This document shows, piece after piece, positions 55,010-63,683 of a stretch of 64,000 bases of DNA. The DNA is taken from positions 303,274 through 367,273 of the forward strand of contig JAUILU010000003.1 of the NCBI GenBank assembly GCA_030432905.1, given 5' to 3'. The notes beneath the pieces are model-generated. The model was not told the DNA's origin. It saw only the letters and a list, made by a program, of their open reading frames with translations, and did no database searches. Each line of letters begins with the position of its first letter. The stretch's first letter is position 1. The position numbers and the translations under genes were made by a program. Source of the stretch: Phycisphaerae bacterium. GTDB taxonomy: Bacteria; Planctomycetota; Phycisphaerae; Phycisphaerales; UBA1924.

Positions 55010-57718
55010 ATGGGCGACCCGAAACAAACCCCAGCGATGAAGCAGTACATGCGCTTCAAGAAGGAGCACCCGGACTGCATCCTTTTCTTCCGCATGGGCG
55101 ACTTCTACGAGTTGTTCTTCGAGGACGCCACGCTCGTTGCGGGCCAGCTCGGCCTGACCCTCACCGAACGCACCGGCGGCGTTCCACTGGCGGGCGCCCC
55201 CCACCACCAGCTCGACAACTACCTCCGCAAGCTCGTCGCGCTCGGCTACCGAGTCGCGATCGCTGACCAGATCCAGGACCCCAAGGACGCCAAGGGTGTC
55301 GTCGAACGCGCGGTGACACAGGTCGTCACGCCCGGCACACTCGTTGATGACGGGCTGCTCGAGGGCGCTTCGGTCAACCGCATCGCGGCGGTCGTTTTCA
55401 CCGACGCAGGTGACGACTCGAAAGCATCCGTTGCGGTCGCCGAGGTCTCGACGGGCGACCTCACACTTTTCGACGCGGACTCTGACACACTCTCCGACGA
55501 ACTCGCCTCGCGAGCGATCAGTGAGCTGCTCTACCTCGAACCAAACTCGGGCGGCCCGCCATCGCGCACGCAGCGACTCCTCGATCGGCTCGAAATCTCG
55601 GGCACGGGTCGGCCCTCGTGGCATTTCCGCCCGGAGGAATCGCTTCAAGCGGTGCTCGAACAGTTCGGCGTCTCGACGCTCTCGGGCTTCGGGCTTGAGC
55701 ACGACGACCCCGCTGTCGCGGCGGCGGGTGCGCTGATCAGGTACCTGCGCGAAACCCAGGCGATCGGCGACGAGAGTGTCGCCTCCCGTCCCGGGGCGAT
55801 CGCGGCTGCCACGCTCGCGCACCTGCAACCACCAAAGCGCGAAGACCCTGCGGGCCGGTGCGTGATCGACGGCGTCAGCCTGCGCGCACTCGAGATCGAG
55901 CGGACCATCCGCGACGGCGCGACCAAGGGCTCGGTCGTCGGTTTGTTCCTCGGGCAAGCCGGTCAGGGCGGCTGCAGAACCTCGATGGGCAAACGGCTCG
56001 TCCGCGACTGGCTCTGCAGACCCGCGGGCCGACTCGAAACGATCACCAGCAGGCACGACCGGGTCGCGGCTCTCGCGGCCGACCGCAGGCTCGCGGGCGA
56101 GATCGGCGAGGCGCTTGCGCCCATACAGGACGTGGCGCGCATCGGCGGACGGCTCGCGCTCGGACGCGCCACGCCCCGCGACGTCGTCGGCATAGGCAGG
56201 TCGGTCGGCCTGATCGAACGGCTCTGCGAGCTGACCGACTCCACACCCGCGTTCGAGAGCCAGCACGCCGAGTTCGAGTCGATCCGCGACGTTCTCAAGC
56301 CAATCGCCGAGCGCATCGCCAAGGAGTGTGTCGATGAGCCGCCCGCGTTTCTGCGTGACGGCAACGTGTTCAGGGCTGGCATCGACAAACGCCTCGACGA
56401 GGCGCGCTCACTTCAGACCGACGCGGCGAGCTGGCTCGCGGACTATCAGGCGAAGATCGCGGGCGAGCTGGACTTGCCGGGGATCAAGGTCGGGTTCAAC
56501 CGGGTGTTCGGCTACTACGTCGAGCTGACGGCGGTGCAGGCCCAAACCGCGGGCGACAAGCTCGCCGAGCACGCGATGACCCGCAAGCAGACGCTCAAGA
56601 ACGCCGAGCGGTACATCACACCCGAGCTTAAAGAGTTCGAGGACAAGGTCTCGCGGGCCGAGTCGATGGCGCAGGAGATCGAGCGGGAGCTGTTTACCAA
56701 GCTGACGGCAGAGATCACCAAACACCTGCCGACGCTGTCTGCGTTCTCACAAGCTGTTGCAGAGCTTGATGTGCTGACCGCGTTCGCTGACCGCGCGACG
56801 AGGCGGGGCTGGACGCGCCCGGAGATGACCACGGACCGCGCGCTTGTGATGACCGAGGCGCGCCACCCGGTGCTCGAGGAATCGCTCGAACAGGACTTCG
56901 TGCCCAACGGCCTCGACCTTGGCGACAAGCACGCGGCGCTGGCGCTCATCACAGGCCCGAACATGGCGGGTAAGAGCACGTTCATCAGGCAGGTCGCGCT
57001 GGTCACACTGCTTGCGCACGCGGGCTGCTTCGTGCCGGCCAAGGCCGCGACGATCGGGCTGACGGATCGGATCTTCACGCGCGTCGGCGCCGACGATGCA
57101 CTCCATCGCGGTCAGTCCACGTTCATGGTCGAGATGATCGAGACCGCCAACATCCTCAACCACGCCGGCGAGCGTTCGCTGGTCATCCTCGATGAGATCG
57201 GTCGGGGCACCTCGACGCTCGACGGACTGAGCTTGGCGTGGGCGATCGTGGAAACATTGGCAAGCCGGGGGCCGCGGACGCTCTTTGCCACGCACTACCA
57301 CGAGCTGACCGACCTCGAAACCCAGCTCGAAGGCCAGGTGCGCAACCTGCACGTCGCGGTGCGTGAATGGCAAGGCAGCGACGGCCAGCCAGAGATCGTG
57401 TTCCTGCACCAGATCGAGCCGGGCCGAAGCGAGCAGTCGTTCGGCATCCATGTCGCAAGGCTCGCGGGTGTGCCAAAGGCCGTCACCGACCGTGCCAAAG
57501 ACGTGCTCGGTTCGCTCGCGGTGCACCACGGCACGCCAGCAAAGCCAGCCAAAGCCGAGCCGAGTACCAGCAGCAACCAGATGTCGCTGTTTACAGAGTT
57601 TGTGCCGCACCCCGCGGTCGATCGTCTCCGGGAGATCAAGCTCGACGAGCTCAGCCCGATCCAGGCATTCGACGAGCTGCGCAAACTGACCGACTCAGCA
57701 CGCGATGCAAGTGACTAG
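55010..57718 (+). CDS. mutS: DNA mismatch repair protein MutS
   Basis: 902-residue mismatch-recognition ATPase. The N-terminal mismatch-binding motif is ILFFRMGDFYELFFEDA (Phe-x-Glu). The ATPase has Walker A TGPNMAGKSTFIRQVAL (~residue 645), the ABC-type signature STFMVEMIETANIL, Walker B LVILDEIGRGTSTLDGLS and the His switch FATHYHELTDL. The frame opens upstream at 54878, inside the previous gene; ATG at 55010 gives the correct N-terminus. The length fits the MutS1 group. Confidence 0.97.
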   Translation: MGDPKQTPAMKQYMRFKKEHPDCILFFRMGDFYELFFEDATLVAGQLGLTLTERTGGVPLAGAPHHQLDNYLRKLVALGYRVAIADQIQDPKDAKGVVERAVTQVVTPGTLVDDGLLEGASVNRIAAVVFTDAGDDSKASVAVAEVSTGDLTLFDADSDTLSDELASRAISELLYLEPNSGGPPSRTQRLLDRLEISGTGRPSWHFRPEESLQAVLEQFGVSTLSGFGLEHDDPAVAAAGALIRYLRETQAIGDESVASRPGAIAAATLAHLQPPKREDPAGRCVIDGVSLRALEIERTIRDGATKGSVVGLFLGQAGQGGCRTSMGKRLVRDWLCRPAGRLETITSRHDRVAALAADRRLAGEIGEALAPIQDVARIGGRLALGRATPRDVVGIGRSVGLIERLCELTDSTPAFESQHAEFESIRDVLKPIAERIAKECVDEPPAFLRDGNVFRAGIDKRLDEARSLQTDAASWLADYQAKIAGELDLPGIKVGFNRVFGYYVELTAVQAQTAGDKLAEHAMTRKQTLKNAERYITPELKEFEDKVSRAESMAQEIERELFTKLTAEITKHLPTLSAFSQAVAELDVLTAFADRATRRGWTRPEMTTDRALVMTEARHPVLEESLEQDFVPNGLDLGDKHAALALITGPNMAGKSTFIRQVALVTLLAHAGCFVPAKAATIGLTDRIFTRVGADDALHRGQSTFMVEMIETANILNHAGERSLVILDEIGRGTSTLDGLSLAWAIVETLASRGPRTLFATHYHELTDLETQLEGQVRNLHVAVREWQGSDGQPEIVFLHQIEPGRSEQSFGIHVARLAGVPKAVTDRAKDVLGSLAVHHGTPAKPAKAEPSTSSNQMSLFTEFVPHPAVDRLREIKLDELSPIQAFDELRKLTDSARDASD

Positions 57719-57754
57719 ACGCGATTCCCAAACACTCGACAAGGGAGACACGCC

Positions 57755-58303
57755 ATGCGACAGGACGTCATACTGCGGCAAGCCGAGTTCGACAGCGCGG
57801 TCAAGTATTTCGTTTTGAGCATCGGCATCGGACTGGGATGCACCATCGTCCTGATTCCACTTCTTGTGATCATCCTCCCGATCGTCTACATCGTGAAGAC
57901 GATCGAGTACAAGCACATCGAATGCTCGCTCCTTGAACGCTCTCTTCGTGTCCGCAAGGGCGTCTTCAACAAGATCGAGAAGACGATCCCGCTCGACAAG
58001 ATCACCGATCTCGGAGTCAACCAAGGCCCGATCATGCGTTTCTGCGGCGTGGAAGCGATCGCTGTCGAAACCGCAGGCCAGAGCGGGATGGGTGGCGCGC
58101 TCGTCAATCTTGTCGGCGTCCGCAACGCCAAGGATTTCCGCGACGCGGTGCTCGACCGGCGCGAGGAACTCGCCGAAGGCAAATCAAGCACAAGCTCGGC
58201 GCCGGTGCCCGCATCATCACCCGAATCGCAGGACGCATCGGTCGAACTGATCCGTGAGATCCGCGACACGCTCAGCAGGATCGAATCCAAACTCGAGCGT
58301 TAG
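57755..58303 (+). CDS. Membrane protein with bacterial PH domain (second copy)
   Basis: 182 residues: a hydrophobic region of two segments (~20-60, VLSIGIGLGCTIVLIPLLVI, then ILPIVYIV), followed by the bPH2 domain (IECSLLERSLRVRKGVFNKI, PLDKITDLGVNQGPIMRFCG) with VEAIAVETAGQSGMGGALVN. The rest is a Ser/Pro-rich tail and a short helix (IREIRDTLSRIESKLER). The binding site is GGGAGA. It resembles the gene at 10519-11061 in domain and membrane layout but not in detailed sequence. Its stop overlaps the convergent TPR gene by four bases. Confidence 0.78.
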   Translation: MRQDVILRQAEFDSAVKYFVLSIGIGLGCTIVLIPLLVIILPIVYIVKTIEYKHIECSLLERSLRVRKGVFNKIEKTIPLDKITDLGVNQGPIMRFCGVEAIAVETAGQSGMGGALVNLVGVRNAKDFRDAVLDRREELAEGKSSTSSAPVPASSPESQDASVELIREIRDTLSRIESKLER

Positions 58304-59250
58304 CCCTCGCCGCTGGCGGGGATGCCTTCGCCGTTGAAGGGCTCGCCCTTTGGCATGTAGATCAGCCTGTACGTGACGTGCCACTCTTTGCCGTCGGGTG
58401 AGGCTTTGCCCTCTTGGTAGACTCTGCCGTCGTCGAGCTTGCGAACCAGGATGCGGCGGCGGTCGATGTTGCCGGCCCGGTCAAAGTTCTCTCCTTCAAA
58501 GACGAGCTCGCCCGGGGTTGTCGGCTCCGCGGTCATCACGAGTTGGCGCGATGAATCGACCCAAGTCTGGTGCCAGAGCCCGGTTTTGATGTCGTAGAAA
58601 TTGAAACTCTGCCCCTCGTGTCCCTGCGCATCTTTCCATTGCTCATGCACGAAAAGGTCGTTGTTGACGAGTTCGAGATGGTTCGTACCCGAGAGCTTGC
58701 CGTCGGGCGTGTAGCAGTCCCACTCGCCGACCCAGAAGTTCATCGCGCTGGCAGGTGAGTTGGCCCGCGTCACCTTGAGGCGCTCGACCGCCTTGTCCCA
58801 GCGCGGGTCCTCGTGGAGCGAGCTGAGATCCGTGTCGCTGGTGAGTTGCTGAACGGTTGTCTGCCCTTCGTCGAGAGAGAGCCTGAGCACATCGAAAGCC
58901 TCGTCTGTATCGCCTTGAAGCGCATGAACGCACGCGGCGTTGTAGAGCGCCTGAGGCCGCAGACCTGGGAACGTCGCGGCTTTCTTGTGGATGGTCAAAG
59001 CTTCGTCGAGCCGACCCGCCATGTGCAGCGCGTAGCCCTGCATAAACCACGCCTGGCCGGCCTGCGGGTATTTCTCACAGATCTGCTTGAACATCTCCGC
59101 GGCTTTCTCGAACTCACCGCCCTGGAGCGCGGTGTTGGCCTGCTCGATCGTGGGCATCGCGGCTTGGCCGGGCTCGCTCTGTGCAAAGCTTCCAAATGCT
59201 GAGGCGAATGACATGACAACCAAGGCGGACACTACTGCGGCGCGTTTCAT
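58300..59250 (-). CDS. Secreted TPR protein with C-terminal DUF1579-like domain
   Basis: 316 residues. The start at 59250 gives a signal peptide (AAVVSALVVMSFASAFGS, cleavage near FAQS). Three TPR-like units follow, with QANTALQGGEFEKAAEMFKQ, AWFMQGYALHMAGRLDEALT and LYNAACVHALQGDTDEAFDV. The C-terminal ~130 residues (MNFWVGEWDCYTPDGKLSGT) resemble the DUF1579-type beta-barrel. A C9 tract lies between GGAG and the start codon, and an in-frame ATG (59265) just upstream would add MEPPP. The function is unknown. Confidence 0.72.
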   Translation of the reverse strand: MKRAAVVSALVVMSFASAFGSFAQSEPGQAAMPTIEQANTALQGGEFEKAAEMFKQICEKYPQAGQAWFMQGYALHMAGRLDEALTIHKKAATFPGLRPQALYNAACVHALQGDTDEAFDVLRLSLDEGQTTVQQLTSDTDLSSLHEDPRWDKAVERLKVTRANSPASAMNFWVGEWDCYTPDGKLSGTNHLELVNNDLFVHEQWKDAQGHEGQSFNFYDIKTGLWHQTWVDSSRQLVMTAEPTTPGELVFEGENFDRAGNIDRRRILVRKLDDGRVYQEGKASPDGKEWHVTYRLIYMPKGEPFNGEGIPASGEG

Positions 59251-59259
59251 GGGGGGGGG
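59251..59259 (-). repeat. C9 homopolymer between the ribosome binding site and start of the TPR gene
   Basis: On the minus strand the sequence reads ATGGAG, nine C residues, then ATG. The C tract is the whole spacer between GGAG and the start. Such tracts change length by slippage, which could alter the spacing or, for the upstream ATG, the frame. Confidence 0.7.
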
Positions 59260-59384
59260 CTCCATTGCTTCGTTGCTCGTATACAGGACGTCGTGGTCTG
59301 TACGTGATACCGGCGAATCGCAAAAGGATGCGACTACGATCGGGTGTCGCGCACACTTGAGCAACATTCTGAAAGGGAATCCCC

Positions 59385-60470
59385 ATGCCACTGGATCACT
59401 ACGTCACTCTCGGCCGGAGCGGCCTGCGGGTCAGCCCGTTCTGCCTCGGCGCCATGACCTTCGGCGAGGACTGGGGCTTCGGATCCAGCGTCAAGGACTC
59501 GACCGACATCCTCGACGCCTACATCGAGCGCGGCGGCAACTTCATCGATACCGCCAACATCTACACCAAGGGGCACTCCGAGAAGATCATCGGCGACCAC
59601 ATCGGCCAGCACCCCGCCAAGCGTGACCGGCTCGTCATCGCCACCAAGTTCCTCGGCAACATGTTCCCGGGCGACCCCAACGGCGGCGGCGCCCACCGCA
59701 AGGGCATCATCGCCGCGTGCGACGAATCGCTCCGCAGACTCCAGACCGACTACATCGACCTCTACTGGATGCACTTCTGGGACAAGCTCACACCCATCGA
59801 CGAGACCATGCGCGCGATCGACGACCTTGTCCGTATGGGGAAGATCCGCTACTTCGGCATCTCGGACACCCCCGCGTGGAAGTGCGCACAGGCTCAGTAC
59901 GAGGCCATCTTCAAAAACTGGACACCCGCGGTTGCGCTGCAGATCGAGTACTCGCTCGTCGAGCGCACCGTCGAAAACGAACTGATGCCGATGGCAAGAG
60001 AGATGGGCATGGGCGTGACGCCTTGGTCGCCACTCAAGGGCGGCGTGCTCACGGGCAAGTACACACGTGACAACCTCGACACCGTCGATCCGAAACGAGG
60101 CGACTGGGTCAAGGGCCACCTCAACGAACGGAACCTCAGCATCGTCGATGTGCTCATCGAAGTCGGTAAAGAGCTGGATTGCACGCCGGCCGAGGTTGCG
60201 CTGGCGTGGGTGCAAGCCAAGGAAGGCGTGTCGAGTTCGATCATCGGCGCCCGCACGATGGATCAGCTCCTGATGAATCTTAAGGCGCTCGAGGTCTCGA
60301 TCCCGGATGAGTTGATGCAGAAGCTCGATGATGTGAGCGAGATGCCGCCAACTTTCCCGCAGTCGTTCCTGCCATACGTCACGAACAACGTCCACGGCGG
60401 GACAACGATCAACGGCATCGCGACCGAGCCCTGGCACATGGGTCCTAAGAACGACGATGAACGCTGGTAA
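59385..60470 (+). CDS. Aldo/keto reductase
   Basis: 361 residues with the AKR TIM-barrel pattern. The catalytic tetrad is visible: Asp in GGNFIDTANIYTKGHSEKII, Tyr in NIYTKG, Lys in VIATKFLGN and His in YWMHFWDK. The NADPH-binding C-terminal part has SSIIGARTMDQLLMNLKAL. The best match is the AKR group similar to YajO or YdjG-like reductases; the substrate is unknown. The next gene starts 30 bases downstream. Confidence 0.92.
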   Translation: MPLDHYVTLGRSGLRVSPFCLGAMTFGEDWGFGSSVKDSTDILDAYIERGGNFIDTANIYTKGHSEKIIGDHIGQHPAKRDRLVIATKFLGNMFPGDPNGGGAHRKGIIAACDESLRRLQTDYIDLYWMHFWDKLTPIDETMRAIDDLVRMGKIRYFGISDTPAWKCAQAQYEAIFKNWTPAVALQIEYSLVERTVENELMPMAREMGMGVTPWSPLKGGVLTGKYTRDNLDTVDPKRGDWVKGHLNERNLSIVDVLIEVGKELDCTPAEVALAWVQAKEGVSSSIIGARTMDQLLMNLKALEVSIPDELMQKLDDVSEMPPTFPQSFLPYVTNNVHGGTTINGIATEPWHMGPKNDDERW

Positions 60471-60500
60471 GAAGATCACTACACAGGAACTAGATAGAAG

Positions 60501-61070
60501 ATGTTGACACCCGACTATCTGCGCTCGAAATTCGACGCCGGCCTTTCGTACGCCGACTACCTGAACACAGGCTCGCCCCACCACCGCCGGGGCTGGGATG
60601 CGCTGCACGCGCAGACCGAGCTCTCCGCGGAGCAGGCGAGCCTGATCGGATCGTTCAAACGCGAGCTCAACGTGGTGATCTCAAGCGGGATCTGGTGCGG
60701 CGACTGCGCTCAGCAGATGCCAGTGATCGACCACATCGAACGCGCATCAGACAAAATCACCTGCCGATTCCTCGACCGCGACGAGCACGCAGACCTCGCC
60801 GAACGCATCATGCTCTGCGGCGGGCTCCGAGTCCCGGTCGTGCTCATCCTCAACGAGGACTTCGACCTGCTCAACTTCGCTGGTGATCGATCGCTGTCCC
60901 GCTACCGCGCGATGGCGGACCGCCTGCTCGGGCCGAGCTGCCCGCTGCCCGGCGCCCCGGTGCCCGACGACGAGGCCCGCGCGATGCTGCAGGACTGGGT
61001 TGATGAGTTTGAGAAAGCCCATCTGATGGCTCGGATGAGCACGAAACTGCGCCAACGCTACAGTGATTGA
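60501..61070 (+). CDS. Thioredoxin-like protein (CGDC active site)
   Basis: 189 residues. A thioredoxin fold with GIWCGDCAQQMPVIDHIER: the CxxC is CGDC, after WC as in thioredoxins. The cis-proline region is GGLRVPVVLILNEDFDLLNF. No signal peptide is seen, so it is cytoplasmic. It resembles the bacterial thioredoxin-like group that carries a helical C-terminus. It may reduce or oxidise specific partners and is co-oriented with the aldo/keto reductase. Confidence 0.86.
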   Translation: MLTPDYLRSKFDAGLSYADYLNTGSPHHRRGWDALHAQTELSAEQASLIGSFKRELNVVISSGIWCGDCAQQMPVIDHIERASDKITCRFLDRDEHADLAERIMLCGGLRVPVVLILNEDFDLLNFAGDRSLSRYRAMADRLLGPSCPLPGAPVPDDEARAMLQDWVDEFEKAHLMARMSTKLRQRYSD

Positions 61071-61119
61071 CTCGCCGCCGACGATGATCGGCGTGTGGGT
61101 TGATTGACGGAGCAGCGGT

Positions 61120-62610
61120 TTGGCGAAGATCCCAGGCAAGAAGATCAGCAGAGAGCAGGCCGCCAAGGACCAGCAGGCCGGGGCGTTTGCACAGAAGCTA
61201 CAGGCGGAAGGCCGGGTCACCGAGGCCGCCCAGATTCTTGAGCAGCTGGCAAAGCGGCATCCGAACGAGCCGAGCATCATCTTCAACCTCGGGCTCTGCC
61301 GGATGGGCCAGCTCAACCACGGCGAGGCCCGCAAGCACATGGAGCGCGCCTGCAAGTTCCCGCAGACCCCCGCGGATACGCACGCGATTCTGGCTGTCTG
61401 CTGCATGGCGCTGCAGGATCTTGATGCCGCCGAGAAGCAGCTTGACATCGCGTTCAAGAAGAACCCGAACTCGTCACGCGCGATTCGTGTCAAGGCCGAA
61501 CTGCTCAACATCGCGGGCAAACCCGCCGAGGGCGCCGACCTGATCAAGCCGCTCGTCGAGAAGGACCTAAGCGACGGCCAGAACGTCGCGACGTTTGCCA
61601 AGTGTTGCCGGGCGTGCGATCGACGCGAAGAAGCGGTCGTTGTGCTCGAGAAGGCAGCCGCGATCGAGTCCAACAACGACGAGGGGCGTGCGGCGATTCT
61701 GTACGAATTAGCCGCGGAATACGAGAAACTCGGCAAGTACGACGAGGCGTGGCAAGCGGGCGCCGAGGCGAACAGCCTGCGCCCGTCGCACCACACGATC
61801 GAGAATTGGGAGAACTGGATCGATCAGCGGATCGAGGCGTTCAGCGCCGAGTGTTTGGCTTCGCTCCCCCGCTCTCGCCGCGACGGCTCGGGGCTTGTGT
61901 TTATCGTCGGCATGCCCCGTTCGGGCACGACGCTCGTCGAGCAGATCATCGCCAGTCACCCACAGGCCGAGGGCATCGGCGAACGGCAGATCATTTCCGC
62001 CGCCGCGCGCGAGCTGACGGTCATCACGTCGCCCGACCAGACCCAGTTGCAAAAGCTCGACACGTTCAGCGCCGCGGGCGTGGATAGGGTCGCGCGTGCC
62101 GCGTTGTCCGAGCTCAAGTCAGCAGGCCACGACGCGCCGGTAATCGTTGACAAGCTCATGCAGAACTTCCTGCACGCGGGTGTGATCGAGCTGATCCTGC
62201 CCGGCGCGAAGATCATCCACTGCATGCGTGACCCGCGCGACACCTGCACTTCGTGCTTCATGCAGCACTTCCCGGGACCCGAGAATCAGGCCTATTCGCG
62301 CAGCCTCGACACGCTGGCCCACTACTACCGCCAGTACCAGCGGATCATGCGGCACTGGAAAGAGGTCCTGAAGACCCCGATCCTTGATGTCAGGTACGAG
62401 GACATCGTCGCCGACAAGCGGGCCCAGGCGGAAAGGCTGATCGATTTCGTCGGGCTGGATTGGGACGACGCCTGTCTTGATTCACACAAGAGCAACCGGA
62501 CCGTGGTGACGCTCAGCGTTGATCAGGTCCGCAAGCCTATGTACACATCGTCGATGGGCCGATGGCAGCGATTCGAGCGCCACCTTGGTCCAATAGCGGA
62601 TCTCGGGTAG
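61120..62610 (+). CDS. TPR-sulfotransferase fusion protein
   Basis: 496 residues. The first ~200 residues are TPR units (LQAEGRVTEAAQILEQLAKR, IFNLGLCRMGQLNHGEARKH, ELAAEYEKLGKYDEAWQAG). The C-terminal half is a Sulfotransfer_3 domain with the PAPS 5'-phosphate loop FIVGMPRSGTTLVEQIIASH and the 3'-phosphate region IHCMRDPRDTCTSCFMQHF. It should transfer sulfate from PAPS to an unknown acceptor, with the TPR part recognising the target, as in tyrosylprotein-sulfotransferase-like fusions. Start is TTG at 61120, preceded by GGAG. Confidence 0.9.
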   Translation: MAKIPGKKISREQAAKDQQAGAFAQKLQAEGRVTEAAQILEQLAKRHPNEPSIIFNLGLCRMGQLNHGEARKHMERACKFPQTPADTHAILAVCCMALQDLDAAEKQLDIAFKKNPNSSRAIRVKAELLNIAGKPAEGADLIKPLVEKDLSDGQNVATFAKCCRACDRREEAVVVLEKAAAIESNNDEGRAAILYELAAEYEKLGKYDEAWQAGAEANSLRPSHHTIENWENWIDQRIEAFSAECLASLPRSRRDGSGLVFIVGMPRSGTTLVEQIIASHPQAEGIGERQIISAAARELTVITSPDQTQLQKLDTFSAAGVDRVARAALSELKSAGHDAPVIVDKLMQNFLHAGVIELILPGAKIIHCMRDPRDTCTSCFMQHFPGPENQAYSRSLDTLAHYYRQYQRIMRHWKEVLKTPILDVRYEDIVADKRAQAERLIDFVGLDWDDACLDSHKSNRTVVTLSVDQVRKPMYTSSMGRWQRFERHLGPIADLG

Positions 62611-62906
62611 CGCTCGAAATCTACCCATATTCACACGGATACTACCAAAATCCTAACCAACCCGTACAATCAGCGGTTTCCCCCACCAAGCTAGATATTC
62701 ATGTTGCGTTGGAGAACGCCACGGGATACTCTGGGTGCACCGGATCTTCATGGGCCCGGTACGAGCAGGAAGACGAGAGACCTCACGCTCGACATCTGAC
62801 GTTCTTTGAACTCGGTATTCGCCGAGGCGTTTGTGTTGCGTGGACTCTCGAACACCAAGAAGTGACCGGAGGAAGAGACCGGTCAACGTAGATTGGGAGT
62901 AGAGAC

Positions 62907-63572
62907 ATGACGAAGACAGTTATTTTTGCAGCTGGCCTGGCCGTCGCTTCGACCGCTTCGGCTGACCTGACCGGCGCTCCGCACGCGAACCTGCTGAACC
63001 CCAGCATGTACAGCATCTCGGCACAAGAGATCGGCACCCCGGCCATCGGCGCCGTCGCTGCTGACTACTACTCGAACCTCGACCCCGGCCCCAACGGCTA
63101 CGTCGCGCTTCCCGCTGGTTCCGGCCCGATCGGCTTCGATGACTACAGCTCCACCGCTGGCGCTGACATCGACCTCGCCGAGTTCGGCTTTGTCGGCGGC
63201 GTGACCGATGCCGGCGGCATCGCATTCTTCGAGTTCTACGACGCTTCGAGCAACTTCGTTGACTCGTTCGGCGTCGCACTCACCAACCCCGGCAACTTCA
63301 TCTACACCATCACCATCACCGCCTTCCCCGGCAGCGTGCTCGTTCCTGAGAACGGCATCGTTCAGATGGTCGTTGATGGCGCTTCCAACCCCTCGGGTGG
63401 CGGCCAGTTCTTCGCTGGTGACGCGGGCGCAACCATCGGTTCGTCAGTCCTCGGCTCCGATCTTGCTGGTTTCGACCACAACTTCCGCATCAACGGCGAG
63501 CCGATCCCGGCACCTGCTAGTGCCGCACTTCTCGGCCTCGGCGGCCTCGCTGCCGCACGCCGTCGCCGCTAA
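62907..63572 (+). CDS. PEP-CTERM-like secreted protein
   Basis: 221 residues with a signal peptide (VIFAAGLAVASTASA) and a C-terminal sorting tail: a PAPAS motif, hydrophobic LLGLGGLAA and basic RRRR. This variant of the PEP-CTERM signal, common in Phycisphaerae, directs processing by an exosortase (or archaeosortase-like enzyme). The middle is a beta-rich domain with many Gly and Asn, probably surface-exposed. Upstream, 62611-62906 holds no gene I can support. Binding site GGGAG; a terminator follows. Confidence 0.88.
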   Translation: MTKTVIFAAGLAVASTASADLTGAPHANLLNPSMYSISAQEIGTPAIGAVAADYYSNLDPGPNGYVALPAGSGPIGFDDYSSTAGADIDLAEFGFVGGVTDAGGIAFFEFYDASSNFVDSFGVALTNPGNFIYTITITAFPGSVLVPENGIVQMVVDGASNPSGGGQFFAGDAGATIGSSVLGSDLAGFDHNFRINGEPIPAPASAALLGLGGLAAARRRR

Positions 63573-63619
63573 GACCGGCGAATCTGCACTGCGACCTTGC
63601 AGTGAGATGCAACAATCAA

Positions 63620-63657
63620 ACAGCCCCGCCGATCCTTTCGGCGGGGCTGTCTTTTTT
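63620..63657 (+). terminator. Rho-independent terminator after the PEP-CTERM gene
   Basis: A perfect 13-bp stem (ACAGCCCCGCCGA / TCGGCGGGGCTGT) with loop TCCTT, followed by CTTTTTT. Lies 47 bases after the gene. Confidence 0.93.
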
Positions 63658-63683
63658 ACCACATGCTCACAAGGCTGATCGAC

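Noticed and set aside
59334..60608. 424-codon minus-strand frame opposite the aldo/keto reductase
   Set aside because: The plus-strand enzyme has its full catalytic set; the opposite frame has low-complexity Val/Asp-rich sequence only.
62611..62906. Small gene upstream of the PEP-CTERM protein
   Set aside because: The 62562-62891 frame begins inside the sulfotransferase gene and has no binding site or motif; the stretch is treated as intergenic.
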